A stretch of 64,000 nucleotides of DNA from Cytidiella melzeri (Eukaryota; Basidiomycota; Agaricomycetes; Polyporales; Irpicaceae), in contig JABYQR010000206.1 in assembly GCA_022592445.1 (NCBI GenBank), positions 18,279-82,278 on the forward strand, written 5' to 3'. The position numbers and the translations under genes were made by a program. Every line of letters begins with the position of its first letter. Position 1 is the first letter of the stretch. The notes beneath the pieces are model-generated. The model had not been told where the DNA came from and ran no database searches. It saw only the letters and a list, made by a program, of their open reading frames with translations. Positions 53,523-62,290 of the stretch are shown here, in pieces.

Positions 53523-54495
53523 GCGCTGTGAGAGTGGTGGTGGTGATAAAGGGAGAAATGGCACCCAGCATGAGAGCACCTCGAGACAAAACTTTCAGGC
53601 CTTTTAAGCTCTCAAACGCTCAGACCCGGAGGTCCAATACACAGCCGGCAAACATGCTCTGTGAACGCAATCTCGTGCTGTTGGAATCGCGACATGAAGA
53701 TCGCATGTCTACAGCATTGCGGTGTGTGAGGGGAACGTGGTACTCAAGATTGCTCAAAGCTGCTATGTAATGTATACTAGAGCTAGTTACTACTAGGCTA
53801 GCGTCCACGCCAACTACACCGTGACGGTAAATGCTACCATCGGTCAACTGACGGGCAGCGCGAACCAGGGTAAGTGCACGTTACATAGTATCGCCAGGGT
53901 AAAATACTGAAACTACGTGCGCCAGTGAGAGCGAGACGCAGGGATCGTTGACCCGAGATACCAGTAGGGAGAAGGGGAATGCGGGCAAGATGCTCTTGAG
54001 GCTGTGGCCAGCATTGTAGCCGGGGCTCTGATACTACAGGCACGGTGTGTGTTCTTTTTATTATTATTATATCTTAGTTTATGAAGGTCCTTGTGTAACG
54101 TAGTTACATGTGAGACCGTGATCCGTAACCATAGGACGGCTGCCAGCGCCCGCCCCAAGAGTGAGTTGCTTTATACAGTCCTCGGATGAGTGGTATGGAC
54201 CGGACAGCAAGGCAGTGGTGTTCAAGCACCGCCCGAGTGTCGCAACCTGTACTTGGCAGAAACAGGAAAGGAGATATAGACTCCCGGCCCCGTGATGGCC
54301 TGCGGCTGCGAGTGCCTGCTGCAACTGCTACTTTCTGACGGTTTTTTCAGGACGGTTGAATGTGGTATGTCCTAGGCCTGATGACTTAGCCCCGTCTAAG
54401 CGCGTTGTCGCTACTGCACAGAAAAAAGAAAATACTCCCCCCTGAACGTAATCCTGCTTTTGGAGTGTGCCAGGTCGTGGCACTTATCATCCCTC
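53523..54495. other. Gene-free stretch left of the transposon nest
   Basis: Begins with the transporter promoter. No domain-bearing frame is present. A minus-strand frame at 54079..54324 is short and has no recognisable features. The region ends at the stop codon of the interrupted reading frame (54496). Confidence 0.45.
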
Positions 54496-55003
54496 TCACT
54501 CTCCGGTACCAAGGGTTTCCCTGCCAGACTCAGGGTAGAGAGAGCCCCACCCTGTATCTGTGAGATCCCCCCAATCCAGGCGTCCTCCTGGACTCGGGTT
54601 CACTCGCCACCGCACAGATTCTGACAGCGAGGGGTCGGCCCCACCACCATCCTCATGATGACCATTGCAACTTAGGTTGGAATCCCTGTTCCACACGGGG
54701 GTGCAAAACTCATCTTCCCCAAAATCCAGCACATTTGCTAGCATCCTGTTAGCAAGATATTGCCGTTCCCTAAACGGCTCTTGCCAACTGTAATTTGAAG
54801 ACTTGTACTCCAGTTCGTCGGTAAGGTGTTTAAATATCCATTCCATGAACTTCGCTTGGTCCTCCTCTGACCTCACTTTCGCCTCAGCCTCGGCCTTGGC
54901 AAGGTGATCTGCCGCAGGAATGTGCCCCTTTGGCTTTCTCACCTTCAACACTGGATCCCGCTTCTGCTCTTCTGAAGCTTCACCTTTGTGTATGAGTACG
55001 CGG
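54496..55003 (-). pseudogene. 3' half of a reading frame interrupted by the copia element
   Basis: A minus-strand frame runs from the left border of the copia element to a stop at 54496. It starts (just after the target site) VLIHKGEASEEQKRDPV and contains an Ala/Glu-rich helix (AKAEAEAKVRSEEDQAKFME) and the block WIFKHLTDELEYKSSNYSWQ. When the element and one copy of its 5 bp duplication are ignored, the frame is continuous with the right-hand half at 60797-61125 (minus). This part therefore belonged to one gene before insertion. I do not recognise the family. The last 50 residues (Gly/Arg/Ser-rich) may lie beyond the true coding end. It may be a host gene or part of an older mobile element. 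Confidence 0.6.
54999..55003. repeat. Target-site duplication, left copy (CGCGG)
   Basis: CGCGG directly abuts the left LTR end (TGTTGAG...) and is repeated exactly after the right LTR end (60797-60801). Five-base duplications are typical of Ty1/copia integration. Confidence 0.85.
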
Positions 55004-55279
55004 TGTTGAGCTGTGTCGAAGCACATGCTGAGCTGTGTCGGAAACCGCATGTTATGCTGTGTCGAAACGCGATGGAAAGCTGACTAGCGCTCACGCGCTC
55101 TGTATTTACATTTGTTTGTACACTTGTAGTAGTAGATAAAAACCTCACGTCTGCGAGGCAATCCATACGTCTTTTACTCTTACTACTCGCCCCCAAAGCC
55201 TACACCTAACCCTACCAACCAACAACAGGTAAGCGTCCCTTTCCCCTGCCTCTGTCGGGCTAGTGATACTGGCTCGACA
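55004..55279 (+). repeat. 5' LTR of the copia element
   Basis: 276 bp, starting TGTTGAGCTGTGTCG and ending GGCTCGACA. A TATA-like AGATAAAAAC lies near 55134. Compared with the 3' LTR it carries a local duplication at its start (a second GAGCTGTGTCG block near 55031) and lacks about 13 bases (TCGCGGTTGGCG region) near its end. A splice-donor-like CAACAGGTAAG (near 55225-55235) is present in both LTRs. Confidence 0.92.
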
Positions 55280-55291
55280 GGTTATGAGCCC
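55280..55291 (+). other. Primer-binding site, complementary to initiator tRNA-Met anticodon arm
   Basis: GGTTATGAGCCC begins immediately after the 5' LTR. Its complement GGGCTCATAACC matches the anticodon stem-loop of eukaryotic initiator tRNA-Met (anticodon CAT), not the tRNA 3' end. Priming from a cleaved half of tRNA-iMet is established for Drosophila copia and yeast Ty5. Additional partial pairing (GCGC) follows. Confidence 0.75.
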
Positions 55292-55506
55292 CGCGCCTGT
55301 CACTCTCGTCTACGACGATTGAGTGCGGCGCTTATCTGCAGCGCTCGCTCTCGCCGCGCATGTCAAGCGTACCTTGTTCCATGTCGCACGTGATCGACGT
55401 CGACGCTGTCCGCGGGCGCCTGCTTGGGCCCCGCTAGGGTGAAACCTTGTCGCTGTTGTTTTCAACGTCACTGATGAAGGTCTTCCCCTAGAACTCTTAC
55501 ATTATC

Positions 55507-56435
55507 ATGGCCGACAATGCCACTCTCTCCTCCATCAAGCATCTAGACGGTACAAATTGGAACGTCTGGAGCACAAACATTAAGGCCTACCTCATGACGC
55601 GCAAATCCTTCCGCGCTGTCGAGGAGCCTATGGAGAGGCCAACTGGCACTCCTGCCGTCGCTGCCCATGGTGATAGCCCGGCAATTGCTGCTCGCCCTCC
55701 TACTCAGGAGGAGCTTGACGCTTACAATGCCTGGGCGGAGAAGGATGAGGAGGCACGTGGAGCGATTATCCTCCGTGCTGTCCCATCCATTCAAGAGCTC
55801 ATTGTGGATCTCCCCACTGCTAATGAGGTGTGGGAGCTCCTCAAGGCGAAATATGGCAAGCCCAGTGTCCCCCTCATGTTCACTGAGTTTAGGCATGCCA
55901 TTGACCATGTCATTGCTGCTGACAAGCACCCTGGACCTGCGATCGACCAGTTCCTTCAGCACTTCCAGCGTCTGTCCGGCTATGGCGTAGAGGTCCCGCT
56001 CTTTCTTCAGGGCATGCTCCTTATCACCAAGGCTCCTCCGTACGCCAATACCCTTCTCCAGTTTCTTGCTGCCGCTACCTCTGTCAATGACGTCAAGCCT
56101 ATCGATATTGGTGTTGCCATCGTCAACTCCTACGAGCAGTCTAAGTCACGTGGCATAGGCAAGCAGGTGCAGCCCCAGGCCTCAAAGGTGACCGCTGTCA
56201 AGCGTAAGCCTGGCAACGACCCGAAGTTTGGTCAGCAGCAGACGCAGCAGCGCCCTCAGGGTCAGCAGCAGCAGACGCAGCAGGGGCAGCAGCAGCAGAA
56301 TGGACCAAAGAAGAGGACTCGTCACCGCTCTCGTGGCAATAAAGGCGGTGAACACAACCACTTTGCTAGCGTCGCGTTGACCGCACCGCTGGCACCCGTC
56401 TTTGCTCCAGCTCCAGTGCCTGCACCTGAGCCAGT
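55507..56435 (+). CDS. Copia gag polyprotein
   Basis: Structural protein of the retrotransposon particle. ATG 55507 starts MADNATLSSIKHLDGTNWNV, the usual copia-type gag opening (LDG.NW..W). It is followed by the helical core (EEARGAIILRAVPSIQELIV, VWELLKAKYGKPS, QFLQHFQRLSGYGVEVP). The C-terminus is Gln-rich and then basic (NGPKKRTRHRSRGNKGG), with no CCHC zinc knuckle in view. The frame stays open to 56934, but after about 56435 it reads hydrophobic out-of-frame sequence, while the -1 frame gives protein-like sequence that continues into pol. So the true gag/pol junction lies at about 56430-56438, with a one-base frame change. Confidence 0.88.
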
Positions 56436-59400
56436 AAGGTTCTGCTTGATAAGCGTATTGGTGCTCGTCCTGTTCGAGCTGGAAACAACTACCCCAGCTT
56501 CAAGGCTGCTCAGGCTCTCACCCAGCGCCTTGGAGTTCCTGCTACGGCTGAGCATATCCGTACCCTCGAGGCTGTCATTCGCGACAAGCCGTCAGCCAAG
56601 CGCCCTTCTCCTGAACCAGAGTTCGTTGAAGGTTCGAGTCGCCCCTCGAAGCGTGGCAGGGTCGACGTTGTCTCTGACAGCGAAGACGAGGAAGTTGTCT
56701 TCCACGATAGTCCTTCCAAGGAGACCCCTGTGTCCCTTGACGAGCTCCGCACGCCTACTCCTGGGCCTTACAACGATGATGAGGATGATGCAGTCTTGTT
56801 CGGTACTGACGACAACAACAATTACCTCAAGGCCGCTGGTACTTACAACTGGCAAGTCTTTCGTTCTTGCGTCCCTGCACTCACAGTCGCTGACGCCGTT
56901 CCAACAGATTCTGCTTGTGAACGTGATCGCGTAGTTATTTCGTCGATGTATTACCATAACGTTTCGAATAAATGTGTGCATGACAGGGATTTTGCAGAAT
57001 GTACTAAGTGTGAGAAACATCTCAACGCAGAATCACAACATTTGTGGCTGCTAGACTCTGGTGCTTCTATGCACTTCACCTTTGATGAGAATGAGTTGCA
57101 AGATAAACGCACTCTACCACGACCGATCACAGTCTCAACTGCAACTCGGAACGTTAAAATTACGATCGTGGGTAACGTTACAATGCGTCTCTCAAATGGT
57201 GACACTTATACATTGAACGAAGTGTACTATATGCCAAATCTGAATGTCAAACTCATATCACTCGGTCAGCTGCTAAATAATGGCATGCGTGTTACCGGTG
57301 ATTACCAGCAAATTGACGTTGTCAGCGAAACTGGTAAGCTTCGGCTTCGTTTCGACCCTCTGTTTCCTAGATGTCCTACTTTTGGGATTCAGAATCACGC
57401 ACATGTCGCTAGTCGACAAGTTGCGAATGTCACTCATGACATTGCCCATCGACGTTTTGCGCACCCTGGCGATGAGGTGTTGCGCCGTCTGAAGGGTCAC
57501 ACAAAGGGAATACCGGATTTCAAGTTTGATCCACCAAAAACCCCCTGTCAAGGATGCGCGCAAGGCAAGATGCCTACGCGCCCTTTCCCTGCATCAGATC
57601 AGCGTGCGACTAGATCATTCCAGATCATCCACTCTGATTTGAAGGAATTCCCTGTCGAATCATACCACCGTCACAAATACGTAATCACATTTGTTGACGA
57701 CTTCACATCACACACGTGGTTGAAGGCATTACGACAGAAGTCTCAAGCGATAGACGCTACAAGACAATTTCTCGCTATGGTGAATACTCAGTTCAACGCC
57801 AAAGTCGAGAAATGGATGTCCGATGCAGGGGGAGAGTACAAGTCAAAAGCGTTTGATGACTTGTTACCTGACAATGGCATTGTTATCCTTCAGTCCACGC
57901 CACACATGCATCAGCAGAATGGTCGTGCTGAACGATTCATGCGTACAATGATGGATAAGGCCGAAGCCATGCGTTTTACCGCGTGCCTTCCCCCATCATG
58001 GTGGAATTTCACCGTAGAACATGCTGTTCACGTGTACAACAGAACTCCCATGCGTTGTCACAAGTGGCGTACGCCTTACGAAATCCTCTACAGCGAAGTC
58101 CCTGATGTCTCCAAACTTCGCGTGTTTGGCTGCAGCGCTTACGTATTTATTCCGCCTAAAGTGCGTGCTAACAAACTTGCACCCAAGAATGAGATGATGA
58201 CCTACATTGGTCAAACCACTCATGGCTGGAAATTCATGCGCGCCCCAAACAATGTCGTCTTTGAGGCTACTCAAGCTGAATTTGATGAAGATTTTTTCCC
58301 TAAGTGTCCAGACTCTAAGACGCGGCGATCGCGCCCACGTGAGCAGCGTCCCGCCGATGACAATGATGACAACCATTCTGATGGTCTTGGCTTCGATGAC
58401 ACCGGAGATGATGATATTCCTCCGCGTCGCCCTCATCCTTCACAAAAGCGACCAGACCGAGATCTTGACGAAGATCCCGCACCGCTTCCAGAGCGTAGTC
58501 CGAGTCCTCCTAATGATGCTCCGGGAGATCAACCGGCACCTCAGCCGCGTCAATCTGCGCGTCAAAGGAATCCACCACCTGCACGACCAGGTGACGTCTA
58601 TGGGAAAACAACAACCACTGAGCGTCAACGAAGTGATCTTCGAAGGAAGTTGGGTAATGATCAGCCTAAAACGAGTCGCCCTCGACGGCAAGATCCCCAA
58701 CAGGTGAGAAAAGATGGTCCCGCGCCTCGTTCTCCCAGTCCTGTTCAGAGTAACAATCCCTCTGAAGATCCTCAACCTGGAAATGATAGCGACTCGAGCG
58801 AACTTACGCCGCTCAATTCTGAGAATGAGTCAGCATCAGTCGAAGCAGAACTGGCAGCCCTATGCCATGAAGGGGGAGCAAATTTCCTCAACTACATGCT
58901 TAACAAAGCTGTTGAGCCGATTGACCCAATGTCTAATCCTCGCAAATGGACATTCCGTGATATCCTGCAATTACCCAAAAAAGAGCAGGCAGAATGGCGT
59001 AAGGCTGCGCGTGAGGAGCTTAAAGCCCTCAAAGATCGCAAAGTCTACGATCTTGTTGACAGACCAAAAAACCGGAAAGTCATCAAGAATAGATGGGTTT
59101 TTGACGTAAAGTCAGACAATCGCAAGAAAGCCCGGCTTGTAGCTCGTGGTTTTATGCAGGTCGAAGGCATAGACTTTGACCAAATCTTCTCTCCAGTTGT
59201 GAGATTTGAGACCGTCAGGCTTATTCTTGCACTGTCTGCACTCGAAGGCTGGTTTATGACCGGTTTAGATGTGCGAAGCGCCTATTTGTACGGCGACTTA
59301 GAAGAGGAGATCTATATGGAACAGCCAGAAGGCTTCGTAGAGAAAGGCATGGAGCACCTTGTGTTTCGCCTGCGCAAAGCGCTCTACAGCCTTAAGCAGG

Positions 59401-60497
59401 CTGGTCTAGTCTGGTGGCGAACACTAGACAAATTCATGAAGAAGCTCGGCTTTAAACGTTTAAGGTCTGACGCTGGTGTCTTTGTCAAATTTGACGGTGA
59501 AGACATTATTGTGGTCGTCATATACGTTGATGACGCAATCTTCATGGGCTCCAACCAGTTCAAGGTGCGCCAAGACAAGGCACGCTTCATGGACAAGTGG
59601 GAATGTCGTGACTTACCTGAAGTCAAAGAATTCCTGCGCATGCGTATTCAAAGGCACAGCACTAAGCTCTGTATAGACCAAAGTGCTTATCTTGATAAAG
59701 TGCTTGAACGCTGCGGCATGCAGGACGCCAAGCCGGTGCCGACACCCTTGCCCGACGGCTACAATCCCATCACATATGAAGGAGCTGTTGATCCAGCTCG
59801 CCGAAGTCGTTTCCAAATGATTATCAGCTCGTTGCTCTACATCATGCTTGGCACCCGGCCGGACATTGCGTTCGCTGTCACTAAGCTTGCTCAACAGAGC
59901 GCTAACCCAAGTGAGGACCACATTAGCAAGGCACTCTATATTTGCCGCTACCTCATAGGGACTCGCGACTATCGTCTCGAGTATGACAGCCAATCAGACT
60001 TAGGTCTAGTTGCATTCACAGATGCGGATTGGGAATCAGATCCTAACACTCGCCGTTCACAGACTGGCTACATCCTCAAACTCGCAGGAGGTGTATTCAG
60101 CTGGCAGTCACGCGCACAACGTACTGTTGCGCACTCATCAATGGATGCCGAGTACATGGCTCTGAGCAATTGCTCGCGCCAGGTGATCTGGGTTAGATCG
60201 ATGCTCTCTGAGCTCGGCTACAATCTTGAACCCATTCCGATCTGTTGTGACAACCAAGGCGCAATATTTGTCTCTACCAACCCTGTGACCGAGAAGCGCT
60301 CAAAGCATATCGACATCCGCTATCATTTCATTCGCGATGTCGTCGACCAGCAACTCGTACAAATTCTATTTGTTCCAGGAGAGGAAAACCCGGCCGACCT
60401 TTTCACTAAGAATCTCGGAAGAGTCAAGTTCATCAAGTTCCGACAAATGCTTGGACTTGAGATCAGCGTTCCAGGCGCTACAGTCAAGGCAGTTTGA
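56430..60497 (+). CDS. Copia pol polyprotein (protease, integrase, reverse transcriptase, RNase H)
   Basis: Retrotransposon enzymes in copia order. The frame is open from 56430, just after an in-frame TGA. A Ser/Pro/acidic linker leads to the aspartic protease (WLLDSGASMHF), the HHCC zinc finger (AHRRFAHPGDEV with CQGCAQGK) and the integrase core. The integrase acidic residues lie in IHSDLKEF, SDAGGEY and NGRAERFM. After a Pro/Arg-rich linker comes the RT (NRWVFDVKSDNRKKARLVAR, LDVRSAYLYGDL, with the catalytic YVDDAIF), then RNase H (TDADWESDPNTRRSQTGY, SSMDAEYMAL, CDNQGA) and the closing KHIDIRYHFIRD. It ends ATVKAV then stop at 60497. No stop interrupts the frame, so the enzymes may be functional provided the gag-pol frame change is bridged. 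Confidence 0.93.
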   Translation, partial: ASKVLLDKRIGARPVRAGNNYPSFKAAQALTQRLGVPATAEHIRTLEAVIRDKPSAKRPSPEPEFVEGSSRPSKRGRVDVVSDSEDEEVVFHDSPSKETPVSLDELRTPTPGPYNDDEDDAVLFGTDDNNNYLKAAGTYNWQVFRSCVPALTVADAVPTDSACERDRVVISSMYYHNVSNKCVHDRDFAECTKCEKHLNAESQHLWLLDSGASMHFTFDENELQDKRTLPRPITVSTATRNVKITIVGNVTMRLSNGDTYTLNEVYYMPNLNVKLISLGQLLNNGMRVTGDYQQIDVVSETGKLRLRFDPLFPRCPTFGIQNHAHVASRQVANVTHDIAHRRFAHPGDEVLRRLKGHTKGIPDFKFDPPKTPCQGCAQGKMPTRPFPASDQRATRSFQIIHSDLKEFPVESYHRHKYVITFVDDFTSHTWLKALRQKSQAIDATRQFLAMVNTQFNAKVEKWMSDAGGEYKSKAFDDLLPDNGIVILQSTPHMHQQNGRAERFMRTMMDKAEAMRFTACLPPSWWNFTVEHAVHVYNRTPMRCHKWRTPYEILYSEVPDVSKLRVFGCSAYVFIPPKVRANKLAPKNEMMTYIGQTTHGWKFMRAPNNVVFEATQAEFDEDFFPKCPDSKTRRSRPREQRPADDNDDNHSDGLGFDDTGDDDIPPRRPHPSQKRPDRDLDEDPAPLPERSPSPPNDAPGDQPAPQPRQSARQRNPPPARPGDVYGKTTTTERQRSDLRRKLGNDQPKTSRPRRQDPQQVRKDGPAPRSPSPVQSNNPSEDPQPGNDSDSSELTPLNSENESASVEAELAALCHEGGANFLNYMLNKAVEPIDPMSNPRKWTFRDILQLPKKEQAEWRKAAREELKALKDRKVYDLVDRPKNRKVIKNRWVFDVKSDNRKKARLVARGFMQVEGIDFDQIFSPVVRFETVRLILALSALEGWFMTGLDVRSAYLYGDLEEEIYMEQPEGFVEKGMEHLVFRLRKALYSLKQAGLVWWRTLDKFMKKLGFKRLRSDAGVFVKFDGEDIIVVVIYVDDAIFMGSNQFKVRQDKARFMDKWECRDLPEVKEFLRMRIQRHSTKLCIDQSAYLDKVLERCGMQDAKPVPTPLPDGYNPITYEGAVDPARRSRFQMIISSLLYIMLGTRPDIAFAVTKLAQQSANPSEDHISKALYICRYLIGTRDYRLEYDSQSDLGLVAFTDADWESDPNTRRSQTGYILKLAGGVFSWQSRAQRTVAHSSMDAEYMALSNCSRQVIWVRSMLSELGYNLEPIPICCDNQGAIFVSTNPVTEKRSKHIDIRYHFIRDVVDQQLVQILFVPGEENPADLFTKNLGRVKFIKFRQMLGLEISVPGATVKAV

Positions 60498-60517
60498 AGA
60501 AAACGACCCACCATACT

Positions 60518-60530
60518 TAGCGAGGGGGAG
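60518..60530 (+). other. Polypurine tract of the copia element
   Basis: AGCGAGGGGGAG ends directly at the 3' LTR start (TGTTGAG). This is the expected primer for plus-strand DNA synthesis. Confidence 0.85.
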
Positions 60531-60796
60531 TGTTGAGCTGTGTCGGAAACCGCATGTTATGCTGTGTCGAAACACGATGGAAAGCTGACTAGCGCTCACG
60601 CGCTCTGTATTTACATTTGTTTGTACGCTTGTAGTAGTAGATAAAAACCTCACGTCTGCGAGGCAATCCATACGTCTTTTACTCTTACTACTCGCCCCCA
60701 AAGCCTACACCTAACCCTACCAACCAACAACAGGTAAGTGTCCCTTTCCCCTGCCTCTGTCGGGCTAGTGTCGCGGTTGGCGATACTGGCTCAACA
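60531..60796 (+). repeat. 3' LTR of the copia element
   Basis: 266 bp, starting TGTTGAGCTGTGTCGGAAAC and ending ATACTGGCTCAACA. It is almost identical to the 5' LTR apart from two indels. It contains CCTAACCCTACC, a short telomere-like string, followed by the donor-like CAACAGGTAAG. Confidence 0.93.
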
Positions 60797-60801
60797 CGCG
60801 G
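60797..60801. repeat. Target-site duplication, right copy (CGCGG)
   Basis: Exact repeat of 54999-55003 directly after the right LTR end. Confidence 0.85.
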
Positions 60802-61125
60802 ATGGCCCACTCATGCCCTGACTTCCATATCTTGCGCATGAATGCTCGATATCCTCCGGGGTTATAGTTGATAGGTACCCATTTGGTGTATGCACCGAAT
60901 ACCTTCTGTTTCAGTTTAGTTTCTACCCACTGTCGCGGATCGACTGCTGCTATGCTGATAACCCTAGAACGGGAGTGAAAGAGAGAGGAAGGGGGTGGAT
61001 CTCCAACGACGACAACGAGGTCAAAGTCGATGATGAGCAGGCAAGCAGGCACTGAGGCCGGATACTGGCAGTGCAAATGACGAAGTTAATAGCATGCTTA
61101 TACTAGGTTACATTGAGTAACTCAC
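60797..61125 (-). pseudogene. 5' half of the reading frame interrupted by the copia element
   Basis: Minus-strand frame ending at the right border of the copia element. It contains AAVDPRQWVETKLKQKVFGA and YRAFMRKIWKSGHEWAIR, and then continues in frame into the left-hand half (54496-55003). No ATG-led start is seen. A putative intron (61064-61125, donor GTGAGT, acceptor CTGCCAG) and a TATATATA upstream (61183-61190) suggest a transcribed gene whose first exon lies above 61126. Family unknown. An alternative is that this is the 5' gag-side of a second retroelement fused to the adjacent LTR. Confidence 0.5.
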
Positions 61126-61146
61126 CTGGCAGTGCAAATGACGAAG
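61065..61146. repeat. 21 bp direct repeat bounding a putative intron
   Basis: CTGGCAGTGCAAATGACGAAG occurs at 61065-61085 and again, unchanged, at 61126-61146. On the minus strand the first-met copy ends at a GTGAGT donor, and the second ends with CTGCCAG, a good acceptor. The 62-base segment between the cut points therefore has the structure of an intron formed by tandem duplication. Confidence 0.7.
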
Positions 61147-61182
61147 AGGTCAAGATGCAGAACCAGGGAGGGTAAGGGGTAC

Positions 61183-61190
61183 TATATATA
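61183..61190 (-). promoter_or_regulatory. TATA-like element TATATATA
   Basis: TATATATA lies about 60 bases upstream (minus direction) of the putative donor at 61125, placing it correctly for transcription into the interrupted reading frame or as the U3 promoter of the neighbouring gypsy LTR. Confidence 0.4.
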
Positions 61191-61281
61191 CTGTGTCTGG
61201 GTGGTCTGTGCACCAGTTCCCACACTAGGGACTGGAGTAACTGTGGGACTGGAGTAACAATAGAACAATAAGGAACCCGGG

Positions 61282-61376
61282 GTAACTGTCAAGGACCTGA
61301 GTAACTGTCAAGGACCGGAGTAACTGTCAAGGACCGGAGTAACTGTCAAGGACCTGAGTAACTGTCAAGGACCAGG
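61282..61376. repeat. Minisatellite: 19 bp unit, five copies
   Basis: Five consecutive 19-base units of GTAACTGTCAAGGACCNGA (61282, 61301, 61320, 61339, 61358), varying mainly in the last three bases. Related half-units GGACTGGAGTAAC occur just upstream (61229-61257), and ACAATAGAA repeats follow (61383-61470). This is presumably the U3 region of the gypsy LTR. Confidence 0.85.
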
Positions 61377-61693
61377 GTACGTAGAACAATAGAACTAGAA
61401 CAATACAACAATAGAACAATAAGACCTGGGGGAATCCCCATCAATGGAAGAGGAACAATAGAACAATAGCCTAGGTTGATCTGGAACCGCTCCAGACTGA
61501 GTCTAGGGTTTGGGTCTGGACTATTGATAAATAAGGCAGGATGTCACGTGACCCAGGTTAGGGTTAGGTCCGGTAACACTCCTAGCCGGAAAATAAGCGC
61601 TCTAGATAGGCGCCTAAGGCTGTAAACTTGTGAAAATATTGGAAAAATCCGGTCTCTGTTGGACTATCCATGTCATTACCCCCCTCCTAAAAT

Positions 61694-62290
61694 TCATCGC
61701 CTCGATGAACTAAGACCAGGGACTCTACCATCTGCCCACTCGAGGTCAGATGCTATAGCTTCTGTGATGTTCTCCAACGGTTTCCAAGGAATGGAGTCGA
61801 AGAGTGCTTTGGGTAATCTCTGAGGCGCGTTGGTATGTCTGGCGTGGAACTCTGCAATGCTCTCTTTCGCATTGGTCAGATTTACTGCAGGTTCCCACGT
61901 TACATCGCCTTCTCCATAGCCTTTCCATTTGACTAGGTACTGCATTTGCTTCCGATAGATCCGACTGTCTAGGATCTTCTCGACTTCATAGACTTGTTGA
62001 TCATCTACTATGATCGGTGCTGGTGGTTCTGGTATGAGGCCGTTTACTTCGTTTCCTCGATACGGAGATAGCCTTTCGACGTTGATGTTGTCGTGAATAC
62101 GATATCCGGATTTGAGTTTGATCCGATATGTATGTTCACCGGTCTTCTGAAGAACTGTGAAGGGACCAAGCTGTCTAGGCCCTAGCTTGTCAGACTGCTG
62201 ATGTACTTTGACGTTCTTGGAAGACAACCACACGAGGTCCCCTTCCTTGAAGACTGGAGTAGCTCTACGGGTATATCCGGAAGCTTCGCC
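61694..62290 (-). pseudogene. Gypsy integrase C-terminus and chromodomain
   Basis: Reads in a different frame from the integrase core. It has the GPY/F-type module (KEGDLVWLSSKNVKV, then QLGPFTVLQKTGEHTYRI) and a complete chromodomain (YEVEKILDSRIYRKQMQYLV, then KWKGYGEGDVTWEP) with the aromatic residues expected to read methylated histone tails. It stops at 61694. The chromodomain probably guided integration into heterochromatin when the element was active. Confidence 0.88.

Larger units (their letters stand above)
55004..60796 (+). mobile_element. Ty1/copia LTR retrotransposon, near-complete
   Basis: 5.8 kb element with two LTRs (55004-55279 and 60531-60796) that begin TGTTGAG and end ..CA, a CGCGG target duplication, a primer-binding site next to the left LTR and a polypurine tract before the right LTR. 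The order gag, protease, integrase, reverse transcriptase, RNase H marks it as copia type (integrase before RT). The LTRs differ at only a few substituted positions apart from two indels, so insertion is fairly recent. The gag and pol frames differ by one base near 56430. It sits inside a minus-strand reading frame whose halves flank it. Confidence 0.95.

Noticed and set aside
60700..60722. CCTAACCCTACC in the copia LTR as a telomere-repeat seed
   Set aside because: Only about one and a half units, present in both LTRs as part of the element. No array is present.
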